The position numbers were made by a program, and so were the translations under genes. The notes under the pieces are model-generated. The model made no database searches. It saw only the letters and a list, made by a program, of their open reading frames with translations, and was not told where the DNA came from. A DNA stretch of 49,831 bases, from positions 1 to 49,831 of the forward strand of contig JAAEOA010000414.1 of NCBI GenBank assembly GCA_024223715.1, read 5' to 3'. The DNA comes from a bacterium. Its GTDB lineage: Bacteria; Krumholzibacteriota; Krumholzibacteriia; LZORAL124-64-63. Positions 42,801-49,831 of the stretch are shown piece by piece; position 1 is the first letter of the stretch; every line of letters starts with the position of its first letter.

Positions 42801-42982
42801 AAGTGATCATCCACTTCAAAAGAGTATCCATTGTCTTGGATTTCCTGACGGATTTCTTCAATGTCGGGTGATGGCAGACCAGCAGCCAAAACAAACCCGG
42901 GCACCAGAAGGGCCAGCATCAGAAACAAAGATATGGGACGAAGACCACCGGAGCGGTAATTGCTTACAACCAGAGACAGCAT
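39812..42982 (-). CDS. Secreted papain-family protease with beta-helix and FlgD-type C-terminal domain
   Basis: A 1056-residue multidomain protein from ATG 42982 (GAGAGGAAA upstream). It has a signal peptide (hydrophobic core ISLFLMLALLVPGFVLAAG), an acidic propeptide, and a C1 protease domain. The protease has catalytic Cys 125 in GSCGSCWAF, His in INHLVLIVGYDD and Asn in WLIKNSWGPGFGQGGYIW. An Ig-like domain (about 320-410) follows, then a long right-handed beta-helix with repeated GGAI/GGGV turns (about 440-820), a fibronectin type III domain (about 850-940), and a FlgD-like Ig domain (about 975-1056: VPNPFNPRTTVKFDL, SAAAGVYFARL). It is probably exported to degrade protein or bind glycans. 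The C-terminal type is found in FCB-type proteins that cross the outer membrane, although no T9SS genes are in the window. Confidence 0.93.
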   Translation of the reverse strand: MLSLVVSNYRSGGLRPISLFLMLALLVPGFVLAAGLPSPDIEEIRQEIQDNGYSFEVDDHFSSTISDEHRLNLRSGYTITDEYQRELNQNLKIFPMDKDPLPSNLSWVDLEGVTSVKNQGSCGSCWAFAATAEMESFIKIYYGKELDLSEQQSVSCNPYGASCDGGWASATYYVMQQQGAVTESCFPYLGVDPPHAPCIEEGLKKYGYVNGYNHISNDVEQIKQALQTGPVCTGISATDAFEGYSNGCFDQYGQSINHLVLIVGYDDRSCDDQGAWLIKNSWGPGFGQGGYIWVQYGRGGVGSSVTQLEYVAPPVSIDLVGGIEGAELNAGETREITWNTSGDPFSNVDIWLGTEGFCHDIMVASNAPNTGSFDWVVPNESTNYASLVIFPSGPGGIEQGYDMTHHMMRIVGHKVRYVSPIGSNSAPYETPETAAHSLDDALTACTGVDTVLVAGGQYNGSLTISGPVTMMGGFSDDFNERDPSLYPSRIMSGNTGLRFLSGSGDRGGVDSFVFEDCAGSTGSEPVGGRHGGAIIVSNCSPVIRNCEFNDNTAHPSGGVGYGGAICVIGGEPVIQSCSFSGNTASRGGAIGAFTGSVVTLNDCQLENNDCTDGFETNIGATLMVEESSLIMNGGSISGSSIAYEGAGLYATASNVELNGVEISLNQASAIGGGASIHGGFLTIRDGLIKDNTSGSGSGGGVFTEETAVSIFNTHFTGNSSSSLGGGLTCMSAQGQVENCLFENNTAANGGGLVVIAAGPTVVRNNIVINNQGDGLLTVGEEMVSDFNNIFDNLPGNYGSSTPGANDISQDPLFVNSAENDFGLAQFSPCIDAGMEDASCLDPDGSRADMGLLGGPAADFVAPSRVTGASLLQLGEGQIRLSWDASSEDNIDHYVVYRDSASVFVPSGMRAVATVDFPTTTFDDTPPFDCYYLVAAVDVHGYSGGYSERTYTSDQLTPVDEGSTPKVLAISGVVPNPFNPRTTVKFDLPRTGQMNLSIFDLRGRLVKNLASGQMQAGSHELVWSGRDERGQSAAAGVYFARLNSADGHRTIKMVLAK

Positions 42983-43155
42983 TGTTTTCCTCTCGAACAA
43001 ATTGAGCGATGCAATTGGAGCATAAAGCGAACGGGCCATGTTATCCTCTAATTATACAGCATTTTCCTATGAATGACAATAAGTCATATTTGCTTATTTT
43101 CTTGATTTTTAAAGACTTACGCTTACTAATATCTCATTTGTATCACGATTTTGGC

Positions 43156-45171
43156 TCAAAATATGGAGACCGGGTCAAAATCGAGAATCGTATCGACTTT
43201 GCGGTAAGCCTCCTGCAAGCTGAAAAGGCATTCTTTGACCCACTGCCGACTGCGGGAATCAAGAGTTCCTTTGAGGATAATTTGCAAACGAAACCGGTCG
43301 TTGAGCCGGGGAAAAACTGCAGGAGCCGGCCCCATGACCTGAACATCCAAAGGGGATAGATTTTGACGCATAGCGTTGGCAAGTTGATCGGCAGCTTCCT
43401 GCACCGTCCCCAATTTTGGCCCGATAAGCCCCAGTCTTACAAGTTTTCGATAGGGAGGATAATTAAGAGCTTTTCGTACGGGCAACTCAGTTTCAAGGAA
43501 AGCAGTATAATCATGTTTGGCCGCTGCCAAAATAACAGGATGCTCAGGCTGATAGGTTTGGAAAATGACCCTGCCGGCTCCGGTCCTGCCACTGCGCCCG
43601 GCCACTTGAGTCAACAACTGGAAAGATCTTTCAGAGGCCCTGAAATCGGGCAATCCCAAACCATGATCTGCTGATAGAACCCCTACCAGGGAAACACCGG
43701 GAAAATGATGCCCTTTGGCAACCATTTGGGTGCCGATCAGAATGTCCGCCTCCTTATTGGCCACGGAGGTCAGAATTTTCTGATGGCTGCCCCGGCGCCG
43801 GGTGGTATCGTGATCCAGTCGCAATATTCTGGCATCAGGAAAAAGTGAATTCAAATTGAGCTCCACTTTTTCGGTCCCCCCCCCGGAAGGCAGAAACTCT
43901 TCACTGTTGCAGGCCGAACATTGGTCCGGAACATTTTGGCTATAGTCGCAATAGTGACACAACAGGCGGCGGGGACGAAGATGATACGTCAGGGCTATGT
44001 CACAGTTGGGACATTCAATAATTTCACCGCAATCACGGCACTGCCAGGTTCGGGCAAAACCCCGGCGGTTATAAAACAGAATAACTTGTTTCTTCGCTTC
44101 CAGGGTTTCATCAATGGCCTCGCGCAAGGCAGGCGATAGACCATCCGGTTGAGAGGTCCCTCGCATGTCCACTACTTCCACATGGGGAAGAACCCCGCCC
44201 ATTCTTTGAGTCAGAGACATCAGACAATAGCGCCCTTTAACCGCGTTATGCATGGACTCCAAGTCAGGAGTAGCTGACCCCAGAACAACCGTGGCCTGAT
44301 TGTGTTTCCCTCTGACCAGAGCCGCATGCCGGGCGTGGTACCGAGGAGTTTCGTCTTGTTTGTAAGAATTTTCATGTTCTTCATCGACCACAATTACACC
44401 AATGTTTTTTAAGGGGGCAAAAAGAGCCGACCGGGGCCCCACCACAACTCTAATATCCCCCCTGGCAGCAGCCTCATGCACCCGGCAACGTTGCCCTGCG
44501 GACATACCACTATGAATGGCTTCAACCTGATCTCCAAAACGTGAACGAATTCTGGTCAAAGTTTGTGGTGTTAAAGCAATTTCCGGCAAAAGGAACAGAG
44601 CATCCCGACCTTGTTCCAGAGCCTTTTCGATAATAGTTAAGTAGACTTCTGTTTTGCCGCTGCCGGTAACTCCATGCAATAAAATTGAACCGAATTTTTC
44701 CTCCTCAACCCACTGAGAAGCCTGGGTCACAACTTTTTGCTGAGCATGTGTTAAAGAAATATCGCCGGAATCCACCACCGGGTACTCGGGCGGTTTTACC
44801 TTTGATTTCCGAGCTCTGGTTCCTGGTTTGGGTGGATGAAAAAGAGGGATAACCTGCCCGAGAGGGAGGGCATAATAAGAAGAAATCCACTGAGCTAACT
44901 GAAGACGATCACCTTCAAGGCGGTATTCAGACTCCAGCACCCGGGCCACATTCCTAAGAACAAAGCCATCAATTTTTTTGGTTTCCGGATCCAGATCTTC
45001 AATAGAAACCACCAGGCCCAGGACTTTTTTTCGTCGTCCAAAAGGTACTTCAACCAGATCACCTTCGGAGACCGGACGGGAAGAATCATTTTCTTGAATA
45101 TAGCGGTACGAGAAGTTCCCCTCAAGGGGTACAGGAAGAGCAACCTGAACCAGTTTCACAATGGATATCAA
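43156..45171 (-). CDS. priA: Primosomal replication-restart helicase PriA
   Basis: A superfamily 2 DNA helicase of about 671 residues that restarts stalled forks. It has an N-terminal DNA-binding domain (KLVQVALPVPLEGNFSYRY), Walker A LLHGVTGSGKTEVYL, Walker B VIVVDEEHENSYKQ and ILFYNRRGFARTWQCRDCGE. Eight zinc cysteines follow (WQCRDCGEIIECPNCDIALTYH, CHYCDYSQNVPDQCSAC), as in all PriA. Motifs DILIGTQMVAKGHHFPGVSLV and QVAGRSGRTGAGRV complete it. The start is unclear: TTG 45171 has AGGGAG 5 nt upstream; an in-frame ATG at 45186 and GTGs at 45159 and 45189 are alternatives. It follows a response regulator with an approximately 80-bp gap. Confidence 0.95.
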   Translation of the reverse strand: MISIVKLVQVALPVPLEGNFSYRYIQENDSSRPVSEGDLVEVPFGRRKKVLGLVVSIEDLDPETKKIDGFVLRNVARVLESEYRLEGDRLQLAQWISSYYALPLGQVIPLFHPPKPGTRARKSKVKPPEYPVVDSGDISLTHAQQKVVTQASQWVEEEKFGSILLHGVTGSGKTEVYLTIIEKALEQGRDALFLLPEIALTPQTLTRIRSRFGDQVEAIHSGMSAGQRCRVHEAAARGDIRVVVGPRSALFAPLKNIGVIVVDEEHENSYKQDETPRYHARHAALVRGKHNQATVVLGSATPDLESMHNAVKGRYCLMSLTQRMGGVLPHVEVVDMRGTSQPDGLSPALREAIDETLEAKKQVILFYNRRGFARTWQCRDCGEIIECPNCDIALTYHLRPRRLLCHYCDYSQNVPDQCSACNSEEFLPSGGGTEKVELNLNSLFPDARILRLDHDTTRRRGSHQKILTSVANKEADILIGTQMVAKGHHFPGVSLVGVLSADHGLGLPDFRASERSFQLLTQVAGRSGRTGAGRVIFQTYQPEHPVILAAAKHDYTAFLETELPVRKALNYPPYRKLVRLGLIGPKLGTVQEAADQLANAMRQNLSPLDVQVMGPAPAVFPRLNDRFRLQIILKGTLDSRSRQWVKECLFSLQEAYRKVDTILDFDPVSIF

Positions 45172-45268
45172 AAAAACTCCCTGCATCACAATGGACGATA
45201 CTTATCAGGGAGTCACAGTAAAACATGCAGAGTGCATCGGCAACAATTCTAATATTTTGTACCAAATT

Positions 45269-45643
45269 TCAGCTACTGGTCACTCCAAGAACACTCTGGA
45301 CCGCTCCAATAACTTTTTGCGGGCTGAATGGCTTGGTAATGTATTCATCGGCTCCTGCGGCATTGCCTTCCTCTCTGTCTTCGCGGCTGCTGCGGGCCGT
45401 CAGCAGAATGACCGGGATATTGGCAGTTCGGTCGTCTGCTTTTAATAGACGACAAGTCTCAATGCCACCTTGTCCCGGCATCATCACATCGAGAATGACC
45501 AGGTCTGGAATTTCACTGGCTGCCAGAGTAAAAGCATCTTCCCCATTACCAGCGGAAATAACATCGAAGCCTTCGGAGTGCAGGCTGAAATCCAGAATAT
45601 GGCGAATGTTATGTTCATCATCGGCAATCAAAATTTTATGCAA
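45269..45643 (-). CDS. Single-domain response regulator
   Basis: A 124-residue receiver without output domain: acidic pair in ILIADDEHNIRHIL, phosphoacceptor Asp in DLVILDVMMPGQGG (about 52), switch Thr in VILLTARSSRED, Lys in EYITKPFSPQKVI. It lies 77 bp downstream of the large GAF-kinase-HD-GYP gene on the same strand and is its probable phosphorylation target. It lacks a DNA-binding domain, so the output must be by protein contact. Confidence 0.92.
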   Translation of the reverse strand: MHKILIADDEHNIRHILDFSLHSEGFDVISAGNGEDAFTLAASEIPDLVILDVMMPGQGGIETCRLLKADDRTANIPVILLTARSSREDREEGNAAGADEYITKPFSPQKVIGAVQSVLGVTSS

Positions 45644-45720
45644 GAGTTTTCCTCCGGTTCAGGGTGTTATTGCTACCCTCTGGGTATCGTCAAGAAGATA
45701 ATCCCCCTGTAGGGGTTTCC

Positions 45721-48456
45721 TTATGATTTTATCATGCTGTGGCCATCGGCTTCCACCGAAGGGCCAATAAGTTCTCGGCAGTCGACTGATTCCTGCTGCA
45801 ATACCATAATACGTTCATGTTGTTTTTCAGCATGGTCCAGGAATACACCTGCCATGCGGGGGCAATAAATTCTCCCGGCACCGGATCGGATTTCTGCCAG
45901 AGCCTGATCCAGCGAAAATGAAGGACGCCATGGGCGGCGACTCAATAATGCCGTCAGAGTATCGGTCAAACGTACCAAACGAGCACCCAGGGGTATGGAC
46001 TCTCCTGCCAGTCCCATGGGATAGCCCGTGCCATCATAATTCTCATGGTGATGCAAAATGAGTTGACGAACCTTGGAATTGGGTTCAAAGGGTTTCAGGA
46101 TTTCCAGACTCTGGGAAACATGCTCGCGCATCAGCGATTCTTCATGAGTATTGAACGGGCCCGGTTTGTTCAGTAGCTGGGGCGGCACCATGCTCAGACC
46201 TACATCGTAAAATTGCAGAGCGAAAGCCAGATGCTCTACTTCATCGACCGGCAATAGAATACTTCGGGCAGTTTCCAGGCAAATTTCCTGGCAGACGTTG
46301 CGCAAGCTTTCGTGACGTCTGTGCCCCACTAGCGTGGTGGCCCGCAAAGCAACCCTAACCGATTGAAAATCCTGAACACCTTTCATCCAAGTACTGTGGC
46401 GATTTAGCAACCCTGCCAAACAAGGAGCCATGCTTTCCAGGAAAACACTGTCGTCTTTGCCAAGAGCCCGACCATTAAATTTGTTATTGATTGAAACCAC
46501 CCCAACCAGATCCGATCCATGCAACAAAGGCACGCACAGCAGACTCGGTGTGGAATATCTTGGCTCATTAAATTCCTGTCCGTGCCGGTTGTCGTCAGTA
46601 ATATCTTCTATGAGCAATGTTTTACGACTGGCCCAAACCTGCCCGGCGTACCCCTGCCCTTGCCGAATCCTGGAACTTTGAACTACAGAATCAGAAACGC
46701 CAATACCCGCCCTGATGGCAAGATTTTCCCCTGATGAATCGGGAGTCATTAAGGTCACTGTTTGAACCCCCATGCTCTCGCTGATCCAGTGCATTAATCT
46801 TTGCATAAACTCGCCAGGCTCAAAGGGTGTGCCTCGGGAGAACCCCGCATCAGCAGCCTGCACTACAACCGGACGGCGCGGTAAAAGTACGGTGAATCTC
46901 GTGCCACCGGTTTCCCGGTTGTCAGCCCAAATACGACCATCATGGTGAGCCACAATATCCCGACAGATGGCCAATCCCACACCCTGTCCATTATGCTCAC
47001 GAGTGGCCGAACCATCAACTTGATAAAAGCGATCGAAGATGGCTTCCAGCTGATCGTCGGGTATGCCAATTCCCGTATCTTCCACTTGCAACCGAACCGA
47101 TGACGCCGTTTGCAAAACCCTCACAAAAATGCGACCACCCGCTTCAGTAAATTTGAAGGCATTGCTTAACAAATGACCCAGTAATTGCTGGAACAAAATT
47201 GAATCTACAGGCAGTGCAATGTTATTTGTATTGGATTCAACTTTGAGAATGATGTCATTTTGCTGAGCTCGGCTGCGCCAGGATGCTTCCATGCGATTAA
47301 TGAGAGTGACCATATCTGTTTCAACAGTATTAATAGTAGGGCGGCCATTGGAAACTATCCCCAAATTCAGAATGTCGTCGATAATTTCCGTTAGCTTTTT
47401 ACTCTCGTCGTTTATGACCTTCAGGAACTCGTTGCGCATTTCTTCGTTCATGGTATTCATGTTGGACTGCAACAGTTCCGTATAGGCAGATATGGACGTC
47501 AGAGGCGTTCGCAATTCGTGGCTCACATTGGCCACAAACTGATTTTTCATTTCAGACAAACTGTCCAGTTTTTCCGAAGCTCGGCTCAACTCAGCATTGT
47601 TGCGGGCAAGACTGTCATACACCCCTGCGGACTCAATGGCGGTGGCTGCTTGCTGGACCAGGAATTCCAGGTGCTTGATTTGAACCATGTCAGGGACCAG
47701 GCCTGTTTTGGGTGAATTCAAATCCAAAAACCCAATGACCTCGCCTTTTAAACTTATCAGAGGGACGACCAAACTGGTCAACTCCCGCCAATTACGATCA
47801 AATTCCACAGAAGGATCGTTAAGTCCTGGTACAAACTTTCCTTTGATATTATCGCCTCGAACCAGGAAGCAATTGGAATATCGATGTTCCACATGAGCCA
47901 GGGCTTCATAAGCTTCAAAACTGACTTGGTCGGCAATTAAATCTGGTTTTTCCTGTTCTTCAATTCCGGCGAAAGCCCGTGCTTCAAAAGCCTGGGTTTC
48001 CTGAGACCAGACATACAGCACCACCCGACCAAAGCCATTTATTTCTTCGATAGCCGAAACCACCTTCGGCAATAAATCCGGTAGGAATACCGTGGCATTT
48101 ATGCGTGCCGAAACGCTGAGAATTTTTTCCAGGGTTCGGTTGGTTCCTGTAAGGTGTTTGGCCCGAGATTTCATTCTGCTGGCCACAGCAGCCGCTTCAC
48201 CCAACTGAAGTTGTTGCTGGCGACATTGTTCCTGCAGTTTGACCTCATTCGCCTCCATCATGGAGCTGTTCTTTTCCAGCCAATTTTTGCTGGCAATCAA
48301 CCGACGCCCCACCATAAAAGCCCAGACAAATAACCCAGTGCCTGCAACCAACAATACAACAACTACCGCTGGAACGGACACTGTTCCCAGGGTACCACTC
48401 ATGGCAGCCTGCAGGGCTGTGTTGTTAAAATTGATTTCAGACAAAATTTGCATCAT
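45721..48456 (-). CDS. GAF-histidine kinase-GAF-HD-GYP fusion protein
   Basis: A 911-residue fusion starting at ATG 48456, 4 bp after the response regulator stop. In order: a transmembrane helix near 25-50 (VSVPAVVVVLLVAGTGLFVWAF); coiled coil; a first GAF (about 115-290); HisKA with the phospho-His in FVANVSHELRTPLTSISAY; HATPase (LLGHLLSNAFKF, VEDTGIGIPDD, GQGVGLAIC); a second GAF (about 575-715: TLMTPDSSGENLAIRAGIG); and an HD-GYP-like domain to the end. In the last, the usual HD dyad is replaced by YD in FALQFYDVGLSMVPP, while HHHENYDGTGYP and an RLTD strand are kept. The phosphodiesterase site is thus probably incomplete, which suggests a regulatory or nucleotide-binding role. Confidence 0.93.
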   Translation of the reverse strand: MMQILSEINFNNTALQAAMSGTLGTVSVPAVVVVLLVAGTGLFVWAFMVGRRLIASKNWLEKNSSMMEANEVKLQEQCRQQQLQLGEAAAVASRMKSRAKHLTGTNRTLEKILSVSARINATVFLPDLLPKVVSAIEEINGFGRVVLYVWSQETQAFEARAFAGIEEQEKPDLIADQVSFEAYEALAHVEHRYSNCFLVRGDNIKGKFVPGLNDPSVEFDRNWRELTSLVVPLISLKGEVIGFLDLNSPKTGLVPDMVQIKHLEFLVQQAATAIESAGVYDSLARNNAELSRASEKLDSLSEMKNQFVANVSHELRTPLTSISAYTELLQSNMNTMNEEMRNEFLKVINDESKKLTEIIDDILNLGIVSNGRPTINTVETDMVTLINRMEASWRSRAQQNDIILKVESNTNNIALPVDSILFQQLLGHLLSNAFKFTEAGGRIFVRVLQTASSVRLQVEDTGIGIPDDQLEAIFDRFYQVDGSATREHNGQGVGLAICRDIVAHHDGRIWADNRETGGTRFTVLLPRRPVVVQAADAGFSRGTPFEPGEFMQRLMHWISESMGVQTVTLMTPDSSGENLAIRAGIGVSDSVVQSSRIRQGQGYAGQVWASRKTLLIEDITDDNRHGQEFNEPRYSTPSLLCVPLLHGSDLVGVVSINNKFNGRALGKDDSVFLESMAPCLAGLLNRHSTWMKGVQDFQSVRVALRATTLVGHRRHESLRNVCQEICLETARSILLPVDEVEHLAFALQFYDVGLSMVPPQLLNKPGPFNTHEESLMREHVSQSLEILKPFEPNSKVRQLILHHHENYDGTGYPMGLAGESIPLGARLVRLTDTLTALLSRRPWRPSFSLDQALAEIRSGAGRIYCPRMAGVFLDHAEKQHERIMVLQQESVDCRELIGPSVEADGHSMIKS

Positions 48457-48460
48457 GGTT

Positions 48461-48850
48461 TTATTTTGTCTCCGACCGGGATTCAAGAATCTGATTGACT
48501 CTTGCCACCAGTTTGGCAATAACAAATGGCTTCCGCATGAACAAATTAGCTCCGGCTTCACGCATACGTTCGCGCGTTTCTTCATCGGCTTTTGCTGACA
48601 GAGCGACAATGACCGTGTTCAGGTAGTTCTTATTGCGGCGGATCAAACGAGTGGTATCCACACCATCAAGCTTGGGCATCATGATGTCCATTATCACCAC
48701 ATCGGGCTGAAAACTGGCCATTTTGTTCATGCATTCGATGCCGTTATTGGCGGTCATCACCTGATGACCATCCTGTTCGAAAGTTTGGGCTAATAAGGTG
48801 GTGATTGGCCTTTCATCATCCACAATGAGTATGCGAGCCAAATAGCTCAT
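48461..48850 (-). CDS. Single-domain response regulator
   Basis: A 129-residue receiver: acidic pair in ILIVDDERPITTLL, phosphoacceptor Asp in DVVIMDIMMPKLDGVD, switch serine/alanine in VIVALSAKADEE, and the conserved Lys in FMRKPFVIAKL. No output domain. The kinase gene follows with a 4-bp gap and shares its upstream ribosome-binding region (GGAGAC), so the two are made in step. It is followed in the other direction (upstream) by an HD-GYP gene, 9 bp away. It likely relays phosphate between the fusion kinase and the HD-GYP pathway. Confidence 0.92.
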   Translation of the reverse strand: MSYLARILIVDDERPITTLLAQTFEQDGHQVMTANNGIECMNKMASFQPDVVIMDIMMPKLDGVDTTRLIRRNKNYLNTVIVALSAKADEETRERMREAGANLFMRKPFVIAKLVARVNQILESRSETK

Positions 48851-48859
48851 TCTCTCTCC

Positions 48860-49831
48860 TTAAATTCCGAACCCGGAAGGTCCATGTTGGTAAGGAATGC
48901 TCTCGGCATAATCCCTGTTTTTTAGAATATTCCCAAAGGCGGACACCACTTCAGGATCGAATTGGGTCGCCGAATTATCTCTTATTTCACTCAATGCATC
49001 GGAAGCCGGCAAACCTGCCCGAAAGCTGCGGCCTCGAGTCAGACTAAACCACGTATCGATGACAGCCAGCAGACGAGAGCCCAGAGGAATTTCCTCTCCC
49101 CGCTTCCCATCCGGATACCCTGAGCCATCAAATCTTTCATGGTGATGCCGAATAATTTCCGCCACTGAAGAGGCTGGCATAAGCGGAGACATCAAATCCA
49201 CACCCTGCTCCACATGGCGATCAACTTCATCCCGTTCATCGAAACTCAATTCGGTTTCACCCAATAGAATTTCATCTTCAACCCTAGCCATACCGGCATC
49301 ATGAAGGGCGGCCGCGTAGAGCAAATCAGCCACTTGGTCTTCAGGCAAATTTAATGATCGGGCCAAATCGCCCAGCATTTCCAGAGCTTCAGCTTCAGCT
49401 GTGGGAACACCATTTCGTCGTATTTGAATGAGAGTTCTTAACGCTTCGGTTGTTTTGGCTACCAAAGCCAGGCCAGATATGTTTTCGGTTTGGCCTGATC
49501 TCTCGTACAAGACCCGCAGAGCCATTACTGTGACCCTGGCCAAAATCATTGCCTGAACCTTCGCCGAAGACTCAAAACCCTCGCCAGAAGTAGGATTCTC
49601 AAGAATTAAGTAGCCTTGCTTTTCATTTTTACCCCAAAGTGGAACTATTAGGGTTTGGTCTTTTTCCGGTTCACCATCCGGATGCCACGACCAATCCAAA
49701 TCCGCGCGCGCTGCCGATAACTCTGGATTCCGAATTTTTTCCCAGGAGGAGAAAGTGCCTTGCGGAAGTGATGTGGCAGAGTTTGTATTCAGTCCCAGAG
49801 CCAACACCGGACGAGGATTTCCGTGGGAATC
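48860..49831 (-). CDS. HD-GYP domain protein, 5' end cut by window edge
   Basis: The visible 320+ residues end with a complete HD-GYP domain: LHDAGMARV (HD dyad), DRHVEQGVDLM, IIRHHHERFDGSGYPDGKRGEEIPLGSRL, and DTWFSLTRGRSF. This is the arrangement of active c-di-GMP phosphodiesterases, although the GYP loop keeps GSGYP. The upstream part (LDWSWHPDGEPEKDQTLIVPLWGKNEKQGYLIL) looks GAF-like. The frame is open to the window end and no credible start is present (the first GTG at 49807 lacks a ribosome-binding site), so the gene continues to the right. It would remove c-di-GMP, in contrast to the YD-variant domain in the neighbouring fusion. Confidence 0.85.
   Translation of the reverse strand, partial: DSHGNPRPVLALGLNTNSATSLPQGTFSSWEKIRNPELSAARADLDWSWHPDGEPEKDQTLIVPLWGKNEKQGYLILENPTSGEGFESSAKVQAMILARVTVMALRVLYERSGQTENISGLALVAKTTEALRTLIQIRRNGVPTAEAEALEMLGDLARSLNLPEDQVADLLYAAALHDAGMARVEDEILLGETELSFDERDEVDRHVEQGVDLMSPLMPASSVAEIIRHHHERFDGSGYPDGKRGEEIPLGSRLLAVIDTWFSLTRGRSFRAGLPASDALSEIRDNSATQFDPEVVSAFGNILKNRDYAESIPYQHGPSGFGI

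Overview
The window looks like a chromosomal segment of an uncultured bacterium of the FCB-like candidate phyla, such as Krumholzibacteriota or Eisenbacteria. This placement is inferred from style, not proven. The hints are a secreted protease ending in a FlgD-type C-terminal domain, a membrane-anchored sulfatase fused to TPR repeats, signal-peptide proteins of no known family, and abundant PAS/GAF histidine kinases. No rRNA, tRNA, CRISPR array or prophage was seen.

Layout. Bases 1-2295 are a decayed mobile-element zone: a group II intron reverse-transcriptase remnant with a recognisable domain V, a small unknown membrane protein, and the C-terminal half of an IS110-type transposase. Next comes a frameshifted sulfatase-TPR gene on the minus strand (2296-4606), then a plus-strand glycosyltransferase/nitrilase pair (5285-7197). 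From 13545 down to 7204 runs a minus-strand glycogen cluster, galT-glgA-histidine kinase-response regulator-glgC, with a two-component system inside it. Between 13837 and 21003 are an XrtA-type polysaccharide deacetylase with a methyltransferase, a two-unit M16 peptidase, a cupin, a flavin reductase, an endonuclease/exonuclease/phosphatase protein and a NadR-like P-loop ATPase. Then come two small envelope proteins, a single-chain pyruvate:ferredoxin oxidoreductase (nifJ) and a hybrid kinase. A two-gene unit follows, made of a 29-residue membrane peptide and a citrate-transporter-like protein. Next are an OmpA protein with calcium-binding-type repeats and a three-gene operon (S41 peptidase, LolA-like protein, BaiN-type flavoprotein).

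The most notable gene is a peroxiredoxin at 34108-34575. Its peroxidatic cysteine codon is an in-frame TGA followed by a possible bacterial SECIS hairpin, so it is most likely a selenoprotein. It is followed by a beta-barrel-like protein, a four-subunit 2-oxoacid:ferredoxin oxidoreductase operon (porC-porD-porA-porB), aroB, a large papain/beta-helix/FlgD secreted protein and priA. The right end is a signalling cluster: an HD-GYP protein cut by the window edge, a response regulator, a GAF-kinase-GAF-HD-GYP fusion and a second response regulator.

Together the genes suggest a carbohydrate-storing organism with ferredoxin-linked (probably anaerobic or microaerophilic) 2-oxoacid metabolism, an elaborate outer envelope and dense two-component signalling. 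The second pyruvate-type oxidoreductase and the selenoperoxiredoxin fit oxygen-sensitive ferredoxin chemistry combined with peroxide defence.
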